The notes beneath the pieces were generated by a model that worked only from the letters and a program-made list of their open reading frames with translations, did not search any database and was not told the origin of the DNA. A stretch of DNA of 64,000 bases from Moniliella sp. 'wahieum'. Taxonomy: Eukaryota; Basidiomycota; Moniliellomycetes; Moniliellales; Moniliellaceae. The stretch spans positions 1,550,001 to 1,614,000 of the forward strand of contig RSEE01000001.1 in assembly GCA_003971905.1 (NCBI GenBank), given 5' to 3'. This document shows, in pieces, positions 12,146 through 24,043 of the stretch; positions within the stretch are counted from its first letter, which is position 1; each line of letters begins with the position of its first letter. Made by a program: the position numbers and the translations under genes.

Positions 12146-12478
12146 AAAGTTCATCGTTCATCGACATGGCTGCAAGAGCTGTAGCAATTGCACTTCGTGC
12201 CGGCGGAATTTACAGGCGGAGTGGGACAGCGTAGCACCAATGCCACCCCTGCTAGCTTCATAAGGCCTACGGCCTAAGGCTTAGGCTCAAGACCCATAAA
12301 GTTTAAAGCCGTGAGGCGTACCGCCCTCTTACGTCCCACTGAGCCTACCAGCCTAGGCCGGGAGACAGGTGTGCATCCACCGGAGTGCTTGCTGCTCCTG
12401 TGCCGCTCCTCCCCCAACAACAGCACCCATCCCCGAGCACACCCGGTGACTTTGACGACGTCACTGCCCACCAACCAG

Positions 12479-13671
12479 CCCGTCGTCATCGACAACGGAG
12501 CAGGCACCATTAAGAGTGGTTTTGCTGGCTAGGAGCAGCCCAACTGTTTCTTCCCTTCCTTAGTTTGGTTTGTGGGCCGACCCAAGCACCCGCGCGTCAT
12601 GGTGGGCGGCATAGAGCGTGATGCGTGTTCGTTGGTTGTCGGGCAGAAGAGTTGCGCAGGCTGCACCAGGTCAGCTACCAAATGGAACATGACGTTTGAT
12701 GACCGACTGGGAAGACATGGAACACATTTCGGCCCGCATTGACGACGAGAAACTGAAGACGGTTTGTCGGAGGCATATACCGTGTTGCTCGCCCAGGCTC
12801 CGCTCAGTACTGAGAATCAGTACTCAGTACTCATCACTCAACCCACGCCAAACCTGCGAGGTTGCAGCCCAAGTGCTTTTCAAACCGGTCAACGTACCTG
12901 CGGTCTTTACCTCCATCCAAGCCGTCTTGACCCTCTACTCTCGATAGGCCGCGCTACCGGTTTAGTTCTCGATGCGGGCGATGAGATAGCCTATGTCGTA
13001 CCTGTGTTCGAGGGCTTCTTGATGCCCCGCGCTATGCGCAGGATCGACATGGCCAGGAGGGATGTGGTGGAGCAGATACCAATGCAAGACTCCACAGGGT
13101 ACGGACCAAGAGCCTCTGCAGCTCTCGGCAAAGCAGGTTGTGATGCAACAGATCAAAGAACAGTGTGGATATACCCCCTCTCAACCAGGCCAATGCAGAA
13201 ACCAATGTAGGCACTTCGCACGAAACCCAAGAATTCAAACTCCCAGATGGAAACAGCGCCAAGGTGCATGGTATCCTTCCCCCTGAGGGACGGGGAGAGG
13301 AGTGGGGTGGGGCGAGGGATGACGCTGAGCGCTACCGTGGTACCCGGTACCCGGTGACGGTACCTGTTGCGTAGCTCGGGCCCGAACCCTTTTCCGTGGA
13401 GATCCTGTTCAACCCGGACCTGGTCGGGCTCCCGTACCTAGTTATTGTTCACCAGGCGGTGTACAACAGAGTGTCCTCCGTGTCAACCTGGACTTGCGAC
13501 GGGACTTGTAAACCAACATTGTCCTTTCGCTTGGGACGACCTTGACCCGTTGGTTTGGCGAGCGACTCTTCCTTGAGATCCGTGCCCTGTTTGGTTGGGA
13601 CACCACACTCAAGATCTATGCCCTCCCTCATACTCGGCCTTGATTGGTGAACCGATCTTGGTGGGGGGCTC
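12479..13671 (+). pseudogene. Decayed ARP1 (centractin) copy
   Basis: Relic of the actin-related subunit of dynactin. Pieces appear in the correct order across all three frames: NQPVVIDNGAGTIKSGFAG (nucleotide-binding P-loop region), an in-frame TAG, QPNCFFPS, VGRPKHPRVM, MTDWEDMEHI, NVPAVFTSIQAVLTLYSR, GRATGLVLDAGDE, VPVFEGFLMP, RRIDMARRDVVEQ, FKLPDGN, EILFNPDLVG, NIVLSLGTTL and, last, LIGEPILVGGS. Identity to Arp1 is clear, but there are stops, several frame changes, a small insertion after CFFPS and missing blocks in the middle. Normal ARP1 is about 380 residues and this span has just that length. No introns are evident, so a retro-copied origin is possible. Unlike its neighbours, the damage is not limited to homopolymer runs. 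Confidence 0.75.
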
Positions 13672-15169
13672 AGTAAGTTTCCCAAAATCAGGTTTTGTTG
13701 TTGTTGTTTCTTCTTGTCTTGTTGGCTCGTTTAGCTGCTGGCTGGGCTTGGGTTGGATGTCCAGCCCCAGAGTATTACACAGAGCCATATAAGTACAGAG
13801 TGCTACCCATGGCCGCGACTTTGCTCGGCAGTGGAAAACGATTAGGCCCGGTGCTTGTAGATGCGCATGCCCACTTGAACATGCCCATCTCCTGATGGCT
13901 AACCTATCCCCCACTGACTTGCTCCCCAGCCCATCCTGGACCAACACGTACCCGCTTTTCGCACGTCCCTTTTGGCAGGTAGGTTGGCTCTTGTTGGTCC
14001 CTAAGAGAACAGGCAACTGGTTGGTACAAAGAAGCTTGAATGAATCTTGAAGGGTGGTGGGAAGAGGGTGGGGGGAAGGGATGGAAGAGGACACAGCAAA
14101 AAGTCAAGGATGTATGGATGTTGCTGTAGCCTAAAAGCGTGTGCAAAACACGGAACACAACAGTGATATGCAACTTGTTCTTGTAACATGTAACGGGTTA
14201 GTTGTGAACGTGTTGAGCGCACGCTGAGCCAGTAACGTGTTCGGAGTCCGCGCGCGCGGTTGCGATTGCGGAGAAAGCGTTTGAGAAGAACACTCGGTTT
14301 GGGTAGTGCTTGCTGCTGTTGGTGCTGAGATGGTGAGTAATTGTTAGGGGTGTCACATGTCACATGTCACATGTCACATGTCAGGCATGTCACATGTCAA
14401 GCTTCAAGCTCTTCAGCATGTTGATGCGCGTGACGCGTGACGCGCGCTGGTGGCGCACTGAGGTGCTGAGCTCAGCTGAGCGCCGGCGCTGATGCACTGA
14501 TGGCGCTGTTGATACACGGAGGTGATGTTGAGCTACTGAGTAACGAGTACCTGAGGCCTTGGCTCTGGCCTCAAGACGAGTGTACGCAGGCACTGGGGTT
14601 CTGTGTGCTCGGGTGGCTGCGTGTCGGGAGTGGCCGGAGGGTGTAGGGTCCAAGAAGGGTCCGGTGGCCTTGCCTGCAAACGCGGCTCCGTTAGCAGTGC
14701 CCTGGCGTGCCCGCGCGTGCCGTTGCGCCGGCTTGCTTGTTCTGCAATCTGATTAAATCGCCAAAAATCAAATGTAGGAGGGTCTCGAAGGGTCTCCATC
14801 CACCTGTGAAACCCATGAGATGCCCATTCCCCATCCCCGCCCAGACACATCCACGCCGGCCTAGCCACACGCGGACAACCATTCTCCATTAAATATTAAT
14901 CCCGGCTAAGCCGCCCAAGCCCCGACGCCCGGGATGCTCCGGCGGGGCGCTGGCAGGCAGGGCAGGCATGCGCCTCTGCCGTACAAACATCAACATAGCT
15001 GAGCTGAACCTGTGAGAACCAGACCAAAGGTATAGTAGTGCACGCATGACATTCGACGAAGAAGGGAAGAAATAAGAAACGCCCCTCTCTTTGACCTTGA
15101 ACTGCATCTTCTTCTTACCCATCCCATCAGAGCTTTCACCACAGCGCTGCCACGACTCCTGTCCAGACC
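13672..15169. other. Intergenic with palindromic repeats; OAC1 promoter
   Basis: No gene recognised. Contains the ACATGTC array, an ACGCGTG pair with GCGCTGA words at 14427-14520, and a conventional promoter-like stretch from about 14900. Confidence 0.5.
14355..14382. repeat. Tandem heptamer ACATGTC x4
   Basis: Four perfect units of the palindrome ACATGT plus C, followed by a diverged copy and by AAGCTTC. The same unit recurs at 50821-50834 and 56196-56208. Confidence 0.95.
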
Positions 15170-16428
15170 ATGTCCATCAGCTCCTCTACCGACGCCGTCT
15201 ACCATGAGCTGCGGCCGGACGCCAACCCTGTCCGGAAGATTCCTGGCGACAAGGACCCGCTCACCACAGCCGAAGGTTTTGCTGTGGGCTCGGCTGCGGC
15301 TGTGACGGCGGTGCTGGCGACAAACCCGATGGGTAAGCCCTGCAACTCCACCCGCGTCGCACCATTCTTGATTCGGCCTATTAGGCTAACCTTCTTTCTT
15401 GACAGAGGTGGCCAAGACTCGGATGCAGTTGCAAGGTGAGCTGCAAAAGGCGACTACGACGGATGGCAAGCCGGTCTCCAAGCTCTTTCATAACTTTGTC
15501 GACTGCCTTCGAAAGACGTACCGCGGTGAAGGTGTGCGTGGACTGCAACGTGGTCTAGGTGTGGCGGCGGTCTACCAAGTCGCCATGAACGGGGCACGCT
15601 TGGGCACGTACGAACCACTGAGGCAAACGTTCAACTCTCTCTTTGGTCTTCCACGGGAAGAAATGTATGCCTCGACATCCCTGCTGGCCGGTGCTGCGTC
15701 CGGCGCGTTTGGCGCCACGACGGGTCACCCCTTTTACTTGGTCAAGGCGCGTATGCAGGCTTACTCCCCCGTGTATATTGGCAAGCAGAAACGGCACTAC
15801 AAGAATGGATGGGACGGGCTCCGGACGATTGTCCGTCTGGATGGATTTTCGGGTTTGGCTCGGGGTGTTACGTCCAACATCCTTCGCACCGCGTCGGGAA
15901 GTACAGTGCAGCTTCCGTCGTATCACTGGGCCAAAACTCATATCGCTGCTCTTGACCCTCACTCGAACCCGTACAACCCGCTCACCCTGTTGGCCGGGGA
16001 CAAGCACCCGTTCCTTACGCTACTGACTTGCTCTGCGTTCGCAGGCGCTGTGGTGCTCGTTGTGATGCAGCCTATGGATGTAGTTTTGACTCGGGTCACC
16101 AACCAGCCCACCCACGTTGATCCCTCCACTGGTAGGCGGGTCGGGTCACTGTACAGTGGCCCGATCGACGCGTTGAGCAAGATTGCCAAAGCCGAAGGGT
16201 TCCGTGGGTACTACAAGGGCTCAGCAGCTCACTTTTTCCGGATTGCGCCTCATACCATTTTGACACTCAGTCTGAATGACGTGTACTTGGTACGTTCTTC
16301 CCTCTTGTGCTGCTCTACAGGAGCGAGCAAAGCGGCTAACGTTACCCGGTGGATGTGGTGGGTAGTCATCCTACAAGCTGGCCAAAGCCGACTTGAAAGC
16401 GTTCAAGGATACGAAAACAGTGGCTTAA
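15170..16428 (+). CDS. OAC1: Mitochondrial carrier, OAC1/SLC25A35 type
   Basis: Inner-membrane carrier of the SLC25 family, by similarity importing oxaloacetate, sulfate or isopropylmalate-type anions. It has three homologous repeats, each with a PX[DE]XXX[KR] motif: NPMEVAKTRMQLQGE, HPFYLVKARMQAYSP and QPMDVVLTRVTNQP. The typical carrier blocks YRGEGVRGLQRGL, LDGFSGLARGVTS and AEGFRGYYKGSAAHFFRIAP follow each repeat. Intron 1 (15333-15405, GTAAG donor, CTAAC branch) lies inside the first PxE motif. Intron 2 (16290-16365) precedes the last exon, which gives SSYKLAKADLKAFKDTKTVA and TAA. The frame is intact throughout, unlike most genes here. Length is about 370 residues, slightly long for the family because of N- and C-terminal extensions. 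Confidence 0.92.
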
Positions 16429-17036
16429 ATGTCTGTGCTGCTATACCGTACGTGTTTTGCATGTTCTACTGTCTCTTCTCACTGGATTTGTTGTTCGAGG
16501 CGGGAATGGAGCGCTATGGTATACCCCATTTTTGCCATGTATATCGATGCATCGTGCATCGTATTAGTATAGCTAGACAGCTGTATGCTGCGTTGAGAAG
16601 AAAAGTTTACCCCAAGAAGTGAGGAGCGTCGTACGGATGAAGGACATGTTCACTTGTGCCAACGTAAGGGTGAGGTGCTGCTCATCCATGTGAATTGGAA
16701 GTGGGAGTGGGATGGGCTTGCATTGCGATGACTGCCCTAGGCAACCGAGGTCTTCCGTTGAGGTACTATAAACCCAGGCGAGGGCAGGAGCACATTTTTG
16801 CACAGACGCGACGCGGAAGGGCAGATTGGCTGCTTGCATGAAATTTCATTAATTTCATTAGGCGCCACCGCGAGGCGCCGGTGCTGACATAAGAGACGGT
16901 TGAGATTACAAATGGCCCTCCATCGGCCATCCCAGTGGATCTGAAGGTTAAGTCACCGCAAAGGCAGCTCCACCGTCGTGGTTGTGTCTGCTGCCGGCGT
17001 TTGCGTCTCCTCTCCTCTGCCCTCGTCACATCTGCC
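16429..17036. other. Intergenic, OAC1 3' flank and complex I subunit promoter
   Basis: No gene seen in 600 bp. A duplicated AATTTCATT word occurs at 16841-16860. Confidence 0.5.
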
Positions 17037-17883
17037 ATGCCTGCATTGCGTCTTGCTTCCCCCTGCACCTTGCTGCGCTCAGCGGCGCTCCTTCCGCGCT
17101 TGTCTGCCGCGGCGGTGCCTTGCCTGCGCGTGCCCTCAGCACCAGCCCAGCGCTCCGTTCCGACCACCTTTTTGTCCATCGCGACTCGCCCATCAACAAC
17201 CCCAGCATCCCTTTGAATTTGACGATGCCCACATGGCCAAGGCCCAGGAGGTCATCTCCCGCTACCCCCCCCAGTACAAGAAGGCCGCTGTCATCCCCGT
17301 GCTCGACTTGGCGCAGCGCCAGAACAGGGGGGTGGACAAGCATCAGCTGCATGAACTATGTGGCCAAGTTGCTCGACATGCCCCCGATGCGCGTGTACGA
17401 GGTCGCCACATTCTACACCATGTTCAACCGCGATCCTGTCGGCAAGTTCTTCCTCCAGCTTTGCACCACCACCCCTTGCATGCTCGGCGGCGTGGGCAGC
17501 ACTGCGATCCTCGAGGCGATCGTTAAGCACTTGGGCATCCAACCGGGTCAGACGACTGAAGACAAGGTGTTTACCTTGGTTGAGGTGGAGTGCCTCGGTG
17601 CTTGCTCCAACGCGCCCATGATCCAGATCAACGACGACTTTTACGAAGACTTGACCCCTGAGACAGTCGTCAAGCTCCTTGATGACCTCAAGGCGGGAAA
17701 ACCCGTCAAGGAGGGCCCTCTGAACGGCCGTATTAGCGCAGAACCCCTCAACAACCAAAGACGCTCACTACCGAGGTGCGTAGGTTCTACTTTTTGTTTT
17801 GCCTTTTGCTGATTTTTTTTCTTTCCCTCTCTCGCACACAGCCTTATGGTCCAGGTGACTTTTGCCGTCCAGAGTTTGCGTAG
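17037..17883 (+). CDS. NADH dehydrogenase 24 kDa subunit (NDUFV2)
   Basis: Matrix-arm subunit of respiratory complex I carrying the N1a [2Fe-2S] cluster. The N-terminus is an Arg/Ala/Ser-rich mitochondrial presequence ([20 protein letters not shown]). The mature part begins [20 protein letters not shown], then [31 protein letters not shown] and the four cluster cysteines in [10 protein letters not shown] and [11 protein letters not shown], then [20 protein letters not shown] terminal intron (17776-17841) joins KTLTTE to [13 protein letters not shown] and TAG. The frame shifts near 17205 and at the six-G run 17327-17332, where one G is extra. Length of about 260 residues is normal. Its stop is 111 bp from the PRO1 stop on the other strand. 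Confidence 0.92.
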
Positions 17884-17994
17884 GCCAGGGCGAGGGGAGA
17901 GGCGCACTGCATGGTATTGCTCCACTTGCCAAGGTAAAATGAAACGAGGAAGAGAACAGAAGAGTCAAAGGTCACAAGGAGAGGTTGTTGTAGC

Positions 17995-19348
17995 CTAACT
18001 CTCATACAGCACGATTTGGTCCGTAATGTAGTCCGAGTCGGCATAGCCCAGGATCTTGCTGATCTCAGACGTCTTAGAGCCTCGGATCCGGACACACTCC
18101 ATCGAAGTGTAGTTGACAATCCCACGACCCACCTCCTCATCAGACCAGGCCCCAGCCGCCTCGGAGCCAGGCACCAAAGGCCCATCGGGCGTCGGACCAC
18201 GCACCTGCTCCGAAACGGGCTTGCGGACCAAGATCCGAACCGCTTGCATCCGCTGGAAGTTGCCTTCCACAGCCACCACCCCAGCCGGCAGCAAACGTCC
18301 CCCCGAGTCGTGTCTCGTGATGGCGCGGTACGCACCGAGATCAACCACCACGCTCCCGGCAGGGTGGAGGGCATGGAGGATGCTCCATTTGCGCGAGGAC
18401 AAAGGCTCGGCTTGCGGGACAAAGATGGTGTGAGGCGGCAGATGGGATCGCGCAGCATTGTCCGCCTCAGCATGCGCTTCCTCTGCTTCCATTCGCAGCG
18501 AGGAAACGGAATCTGCCAAGGAAACTGACGGGCCGCACGAGCGGGCGAGGGGGAAGAGGAACTGGGCACCCCTTCTTTTACCACTGTCGCAATGTTCTCT
18601 GGGTGTTGGCCATTGATGATCACCGTTGCTACCCCGGCCGCAGTGGCCAGCTCAGCAGCAATCAGTTTGGTCTCCATCCCCCCGTACCAAAGGATGAGCC
18701 GGCGGACTTGACATTGACCAGTTTCCGTACCGCGGCCAAGTCATGTACGACGGCCAGTTTTCGTGCCGACGGGTCGGTTCGTGGGTTGCCCGTGTCCCAT
18801 CGACATCGGTCAGAAGGAAAAGGAAGTGGGCATCGACAAGACTGGCTGGGTGACAGCACTGAGGGTATCGTTATCGCCAAAGCGCAGCTCGGCCGTCGAC
18901 ACCGTATCGTTCTCATTCACAATTGGGATCACGTCGAGTTGGTGCAGGAGGGTCATGAGGGTGTTGCGAGCGTTGCGGAAGCGAACGCGGTCCGCCAAGT
19001 CGTTCTTGGTGATCAGGACCTGGGCCACCGTCATGTTGAGCGCACCAAAGAGCGAGCTCCACAAGGCCATCAGCCGACACTGGCCAACCGCAGCCAGCGC
19101 TTGCTTTCCCCGAGCGAGCGGGGCGGGCGACCAGCCATGTTCATCTGTACTTTGCCCACGCCGATGGCTCCGGAACAGACGAGGAGGACTTTGTGCCCGG
19201 CTTCGCGCAGCGCGCGACACGCCTCCACCAGCGCTGAGAGGGTGGCGAGACGGGTCATGTAGGTGGCCTCGTTGAGGATGGAGGAGGTGCCGAGCTTGAT
19301 GACGACCTGGGCATGGGGCTTGTCCTTCTCGGGGAGCGTGGCAGTCAT
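17995..19348 (-). CDS. PRO1: Glutamate 5-kinase (gamma-glutamyl kinase)
   Basis: First enzyme of proline synthesis: ATP plus L-glutamate to gamma-glutamyl phosphate, in the cytosol. The N-terminal amino-acid kinase domain shows [50 protein letters not shown] and [11 protein letters not shown] (substrate and nucleotide loops), DVDGLYTGNPR-like sequence, and the Gly-rich [15 protein letters not shown]. The C-terminal PUA domain has [37 protein letters not shown] and [12 protein letters not shown] before TAG. The ATG at 19348 gives [14 protein letters not shown]. Several one-base frame shifts (around 19080-19130, 18800, 18690 and 18520) split it. Between the two domains, about 18,500-18,570, lies a low-complexity Ser/Pro/Arg linker. 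Feedback regulation by proline is expected for the family but cannot be judged here. Confidence 0.92.
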
Positions 19349-19687
19349 GATGGGGGGGGGGTGCGTGGGAGGGAGGCTGGGGACGAATGCGCTTGCCTGA
19401 CTGGACCTGCGCAGGGGGTGACGGTGACACGGGCTGGACGGAGCGGCGCGGAGAAGAAGGGGGGCCGAGTCAAATTTACTGCCACGTTAAAGTGGACGGA
19501 CGATGGGTTTTTGAAACTGGCAATGGCGGCTGCGGCCGGTTGCGTCAATAATGCCTCACCTCAGGCCTCAGTAGCTGAATATTCAGTCTCGCCAGCCACT
19601 CCATCCCAGTCGGCGGGCGCAGGGCGGAACGCGGCGCGCAGCTGGTTCCGCGCGGCGATCCCACCCAATTAGCTTAGCAGGCCCAGC
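19349..19687. other. Divergent promoter, PRO1 / NHX1
   Basis: About 340 bp between the two divergent starts. GC-rich, with a G-run at 19352-19360. No motif assigned. Confidence 0.5.
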
Positions 19688-22309
19688 ATGCCACCACACC
19701 GGCCCAGCGCCCGCGCATCAGCACCACAGCCCGCCGCATCCACCCGCCTGCCCTCCATGCCCTCGTCGTCTGGCCCGCCTGGGCGATCCAGGCGCTGCAG
19801 GACTGCCGTCGTCCAGCGCGCAGCAGCGCTCGCCGCTATGGCCATCCTCGCTGCCGCCACTCTCGTTGCTGCCGGCGGAGGAGGCAACGGCGCACCCGTC
19901 GTGCTGCCCACCCCGACACCCGCCCCCCCTCCCTTCCTCCTCGAGCACCGCCAGCCCCTCCTCCCCACTGCCCAGTGCCACCAACGGCAGCCAAGGCAGC
20001 GCTGAGCCGCCGCCGCCTGAGGCAGAGCAGACCGAGCGCTTCTCTCCTTGGCTCTCTTCCTCGTCCTCGCCCTGCTCATCTTGTCGTTCTGGACAAGCTA
20101 CTACCTCAAGGTCCGTAAGATCACCGCCGTGCACGAAACCATCGTTGGCCTGTTTGCCGGCATGTTTGTCGGGTGCATCCTTCGCCTGACGCCTGGAGAC
20201 CAAGTACAAAATATGCTGTCCTTTTCCAACACCATCATGCTCAACGTCCTCCTCCCGCCTATTATCCTTGCATCAGGCTACGACCTGCGCCAAGGCAACT
20301 TCTTCCGCAATTTTGCAGTCATCCTCGCCTTCGCCTTTGCCGGCACATTCATCTCGGCTGTCGTGGTAGGCGTGATTGTGTGGGCATGGTCCCTGTTGCG
20401 TCTTGAGCACCTGCCTCTCACCCTTCTTGACTGCCTCATTTTTGGTTCGACTCTCAGCGCGACCGACCCAGTGACCATCCTGGCCATCTTCAAGTCCTAC
20501 AAGGTCGATCCCCAGCTCTACTCGGTCATTTTTGGCGAATCGATCTTGAACGATGCCGTGTCGATTGTGATGTTTGACACACTTTCCAAATTCCGAGGCA
20601 AGGAGATCATGCTCAGCTCCGTCTTCCATGGCTTTGGCTTGTTCATCATCATCTTTACTCTTTCGATGCTTTTGGGTGTCTGTTTTGGCCTGGCGTGCAG
20701 CTTGATGCTCAAGCACTCCAATTTGGCCCTCTACCCCGAACTGGAGAGCTGCCTGGTAATCCTTATCGCCTACACCTCTTACTTCTTTTCCAACTCGGTG
20801 ACCATGTCCGGTATCGTCTCGCTTCTCTTTTGCGGTATCACTCTCAAACATTATGCCTACCACAACATGTCCGCCGCTCCCAAAAAACAACCAAGTACAC
20901 ACTTCAGACCATGGCCAGCGTACGTTGCCCCAGCTCCCTTGTCTGCACTCCATGTACTTTTATTATTGTCATGGCATTGAGCATTGACTGACCATTCCCT
21001 TCAAGTTATCCGAGAACTTTATCTTCATCTACCTTGGTCTGTCCCTCTTCACTCAGGCCGAGTTGGTTTACAAGCCCCTATTTATCATTATCACCGTCGT
21101 TGCCGTCGTGTGTGTCGCGCTACTGCGCCGTGTTCCCCATTGCCAATGTGGTTAACTTTGTACGCCGACACCGGCGGGCACCACGCCTCGTCCCTCCCGT
21201 CCCTCACCACATCCTCCGGGGACAAGGAGGAGTTGCCACGCGAGTACCAGATTATGCTCTTTTGGGCTGGCCTGCGCGGGGCCGTCGGGTTTGCCCTATC
21301 GGCTGGGATTGAGGGAGAACATGCGGTGGCACTGCAGACCACGGTGCTGGTTACGGTCGTATTGACAGTCATCATCTTTGGTGGTACGACGGCACAAATG
21401 TTGGAGATCTTGGGGATTCGGATGGGCGTGACGGACGACGAAGATGCCGATTCGGACGACGAGCAACCTGTTTTGCCCGGTACGGGATCGACGGTGCGCT
21501 TGGCTTCGGTTTCGGGGCCCCCACTCCGTCGACGCCGTTCTCGCAACGGATTGCGCCACAGTGGCTCGTACCACGATGATGAGGGCGAACAGTTGCTCAA
21601 TGAAGCTTCGCCTGCCTCGTCCAGCGCGCAGGGCGACGAGGGCGACCCACCCCGCCTCCCTCTTACCCCCCCGGACCCGATGTGGACGACCAAGAAGTTT
21701 TGCCTGGAAGGGATACGGCCGTAGTACGCTCCCCTCACAGCCGACACAATTCCTTCCTTGCTACTACGGCCGCCATGCTGCATGGCGGCGAGGACGATGC
21801 GTGGGGTCCCCCGAAAGCGAAGGTCAAGGCCAAGCCGAAGCCGAAGCTCAAGGGCCATCGGCCTTGGACTTGACTGAGGCCCGGTCGGGCGGCGCAACAG
21901 CCCGTCACCTCATCGACCGCGCTGGCCTCATCTTCCGTGACGGCCAATGGTTCCAAAAATCGACGAACGATACCTCTTGCCCATGTTTGGCAACTCGGTT
22001 GCTCAGCGTAGAGCAGAGGACGACAGGGCACGCCGCGTGGCCAGTGCCAGTGCCAGTGCCAATGCCAATGCCACTGACACGTCCCGCAGTTCCACGCCCC
22101 GACCAAGTTCCAGCAGCCGCGGGGCCACCCGTTGGCTCTCCGAACCTGAGGGACCACTGGCCTCGGAACCGGACGCCCAGGACGCAGAAGAGGAGGAGGA
22201 GGAGGCGAGGGGGGGACCGAAGCTCCACTCAAGTTGCTGGGCAAGACGCCTTGGCCTTAAGATGCGTGTGGGCGCGGAGCGCGTTTGCACGCTCCCAGGT
22301 AGGTGCTGA
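19688..22309 (+). CDS. NHX1: Endosomal/vacuolar Na+(K+)/H+ exchanger
   Basis: CPA1-family cation/proton antiporter of late endosome or vacuole membrane, setting luminal pH and sodium tolerance. A Pro/Ser-rich leader with a hydrophobic stretch (AALAAMAILAAATLVAAG) precedes the first conserved helix, ALFLVLALLILSFWTSYYL. Then VHETIVGLFAGMFVG, FFNVLLPP-like MLNVLLPPIILASGY, GTFISAVVVG, the ATDPVTILAIF and FGESILNDAVSIVMF signatures with the ion-coordinating ND, a histidine-bearing HYAYHNM, SENFIFIYLGLSLF and FWAGLRGAVGFALS. The tail is acidic and Ser-rich and ends with WFQKIDERYLLPMF, typical of fungal NHX proteins. An intron of about 90 nt (about 20919-21005) follows TMAS. One-base losses sit at 20050 (GG), 20882-20887 (A-run) and 21955-21959 (A-run). 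Start is uncertain; the N-terminus changes frame around 19930. Confidence 0.9.
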
Positions 22310-23397
22310 TGTGCCCGCAGCGCCCTAGTAGCACTTGTCGCCGTTCTGTCGTTCGTTTGCCCTGGGGCTGCCGTAATGGATCGGTTGGTCGGGTTCGGGT
22401 TCGGATTCTGGTTCGGGTTCGGGGCCGGTCTGCTTGGACTGCCTGCGGGCTCGGAGGGAGTTTCCCATGCATGCCTTGTTTGTGTTTGGCCCTTCAACGT
22501 CCACACGGTATGCAGCGGGACCGTTGCTTGGGTTTTGTGTGTGGCACGATTCCCACGCCGTATGGTACCGTATGGTACCCTATCGTGGTCGTGTCAACGG
22601 CAGAGGGCCCACCGACGGCCCCCGTGGAGGGTAGTATTGGACATTTTCCCTTCGAGGTACGCGGCGAGACCACCAGCGCAGTAATGCTTACCACCGGAGA
22701 CCTGATGCCTGTAGTAGTCATGCGTAGTTGTAGACGGGAGATGTGGGTGGAGTTGGGTTGCTGTGCACAGGCGCTCCTGTTGGAGGAAACTGTGGGATCG
22801 TACAACACAAAACGAGATGCCCGATGGCCCGACATGTGCTCCGATGAGCGGGTCGGTTTAGGCCTTAATAGGTGCACCGTTTCCCTGTCCCAGCCTTAAG
22901 CTCTGTCCATGATATGGCTACGGGATAGAGAGAGCCTTAACTGGGCATCGTGCTCCATATGGATTTCCGAAATACCGAGACGCGCGGTGTCCACAGCACC
23001 TCCTCTGTCCCCATTGCTGCGGCGAAGGGGATCGGGTGGGTGGGTGGGTGGGTGGGGGGTTCGTGTGTGCACCCACAGACGCAGGTTGTGGATAGGTTCT
23101 TCGCGGCACAAACCAGGGCGTTGCATCGCAATTAAACAACGACGACGGAGTGTGCTCTAACACGCAGCACCTCTTTCAACATTTCAGCCACTGCGCCCGA
23201 GCCAATTGCGATGCCACCCACGGTGGGCTCGGCGACAAGCGGCACGCATGTAGGATGGAACCAAACCACCCTCCTTCTCCTCCTCCTCCTTAGGTCGCCA
23301 CCATCCGCTCCGCTCTACCCAGGCCCCTTGCCACCCCCAACTCCTCACCCACCCGAGGCGAATCCCACTTCCCGATGTCTTCTGGAGACCCCTCGGG
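22310..23397. other. Intergenic with G-rich simple repeats
   Basis: Iterated GGTTCG words at 22387-22425 and a (GGGT)n tract at 23034-23060. The long + frame at 22303-22899 shows no conserved motif and I do not support it as a gene. The upstream exon or leader of the VPS68-type gene may lie in 23200-23397. Confidence 0.45.
23034..23060 (+). repeat. GGGT tandem tract with G-quadruplex potential
   Basis: Five GGGT units followed by six G on the + strand, about 340 bp upstream of the VPS68-type reading frame. Enough G-triplets for an intramolecular quadruplex. Confidence 0.8.
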
Positions 23398-24043
23398 GTG
23401 TGCAGAGTGGCTTTTCCCTCCCTACCGTCTTCGCTCTGGCCAAGCCGGCGCTCGTCGTTGCTGTACCTCGCGGGCGCTTGCTTCGCACTCGGGTGGTGGA
23501 TTTTCTTGGACGCATGCATCACCAGTTCCGGTCGTGTACGGCACGGGTTGCCGGACGGAAAGGTTCCGCCGGTGCGTATCTCCTTTGTCGATTGGGTACC
23601 TGGTGTGCTGGGCCTGCTGGGCCTGGTTGGGATCAGTGCGTTGGACAAGACCATTCTGAGGGACGGGGACGAGTGGGGTGGGTCGGAGGCGCGTGAGGTG
23701 GCATGCGCCCGCGTTGGCTTGTTCTTGGCCTTGACCCTCCTCGCTTCCGACCTCGCCGGCAGCATCGCTGTGTTGGTCGTCAAGTACCTCGTCCCTGCCT
23801 GGGAGGGGTACGAGGGGTACGGCGTGGCCAACTTGGGCCAAGCGATGGGCGTGTTGTTGGCGAGTGGGCTGGTCTGGATAGCGACGAGCGTGTCGGACGA
23901 GACAACGTACACACTGCGGATTTGAGGTGGTGTACCATAAGCCGCCTGCTAACACTTCCCTCCCCCCCGCGAACAGCGAGGAGGAGGTGACAGAGGCGGA
24001 GGCAGATGCGCCCGGCGGATCGAAGCAGCTGAGTGTGTTGTAA
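23398..24043 (+). CDS. VPS68: VPS68 / TMEM50 (UPF0220) family membrane protein
   Basis: Small four-helix membrane protein of endosome/vacuole; yeast Vps68 acts in vacuolar protein sorting. Blocks characteristic of the family are LLYLAGACFALGWWIFLDA (TM1), ISFVDWVPGVLGLLGLVGIS with DKTIL (TM2), RVGLFLALTLLASDLAGSIA (TM3) and YGVANLGQAMGVLLASGLVW (TM4). A likely last intron (about 23927-23976, TGCTAAC branch) leads to an acidic tail ending APGGSKQLSVL and TAA at 24041. The exon junction phase does not fit without a one-base change near 23924. The start is uncertain: 23398 is the first in-frame ATG, but family members have a slightly longer Pro/Leu-rich N-terminus, readable in another frame from about 23330. 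Confidence 0.8.

Larger units (their letters stand above)
11500..12478. other. 3' flank and short-repeat DNA
   Basis: Begins with the pyrimidine-rich 3' flank of the BAR-SH3 gene. From 11890 to 12150 it is made largely of AACGTT-, ATCGAT- and AAGCTT-centred words. No gene seen. Confidence 0.5.

Noticed and set aside
22303-22899. 198-codon + frame between NHX1 and the VPS68-type gene
   Set aside because: Driven by GGTTCG repeats; no domain or conserved block.
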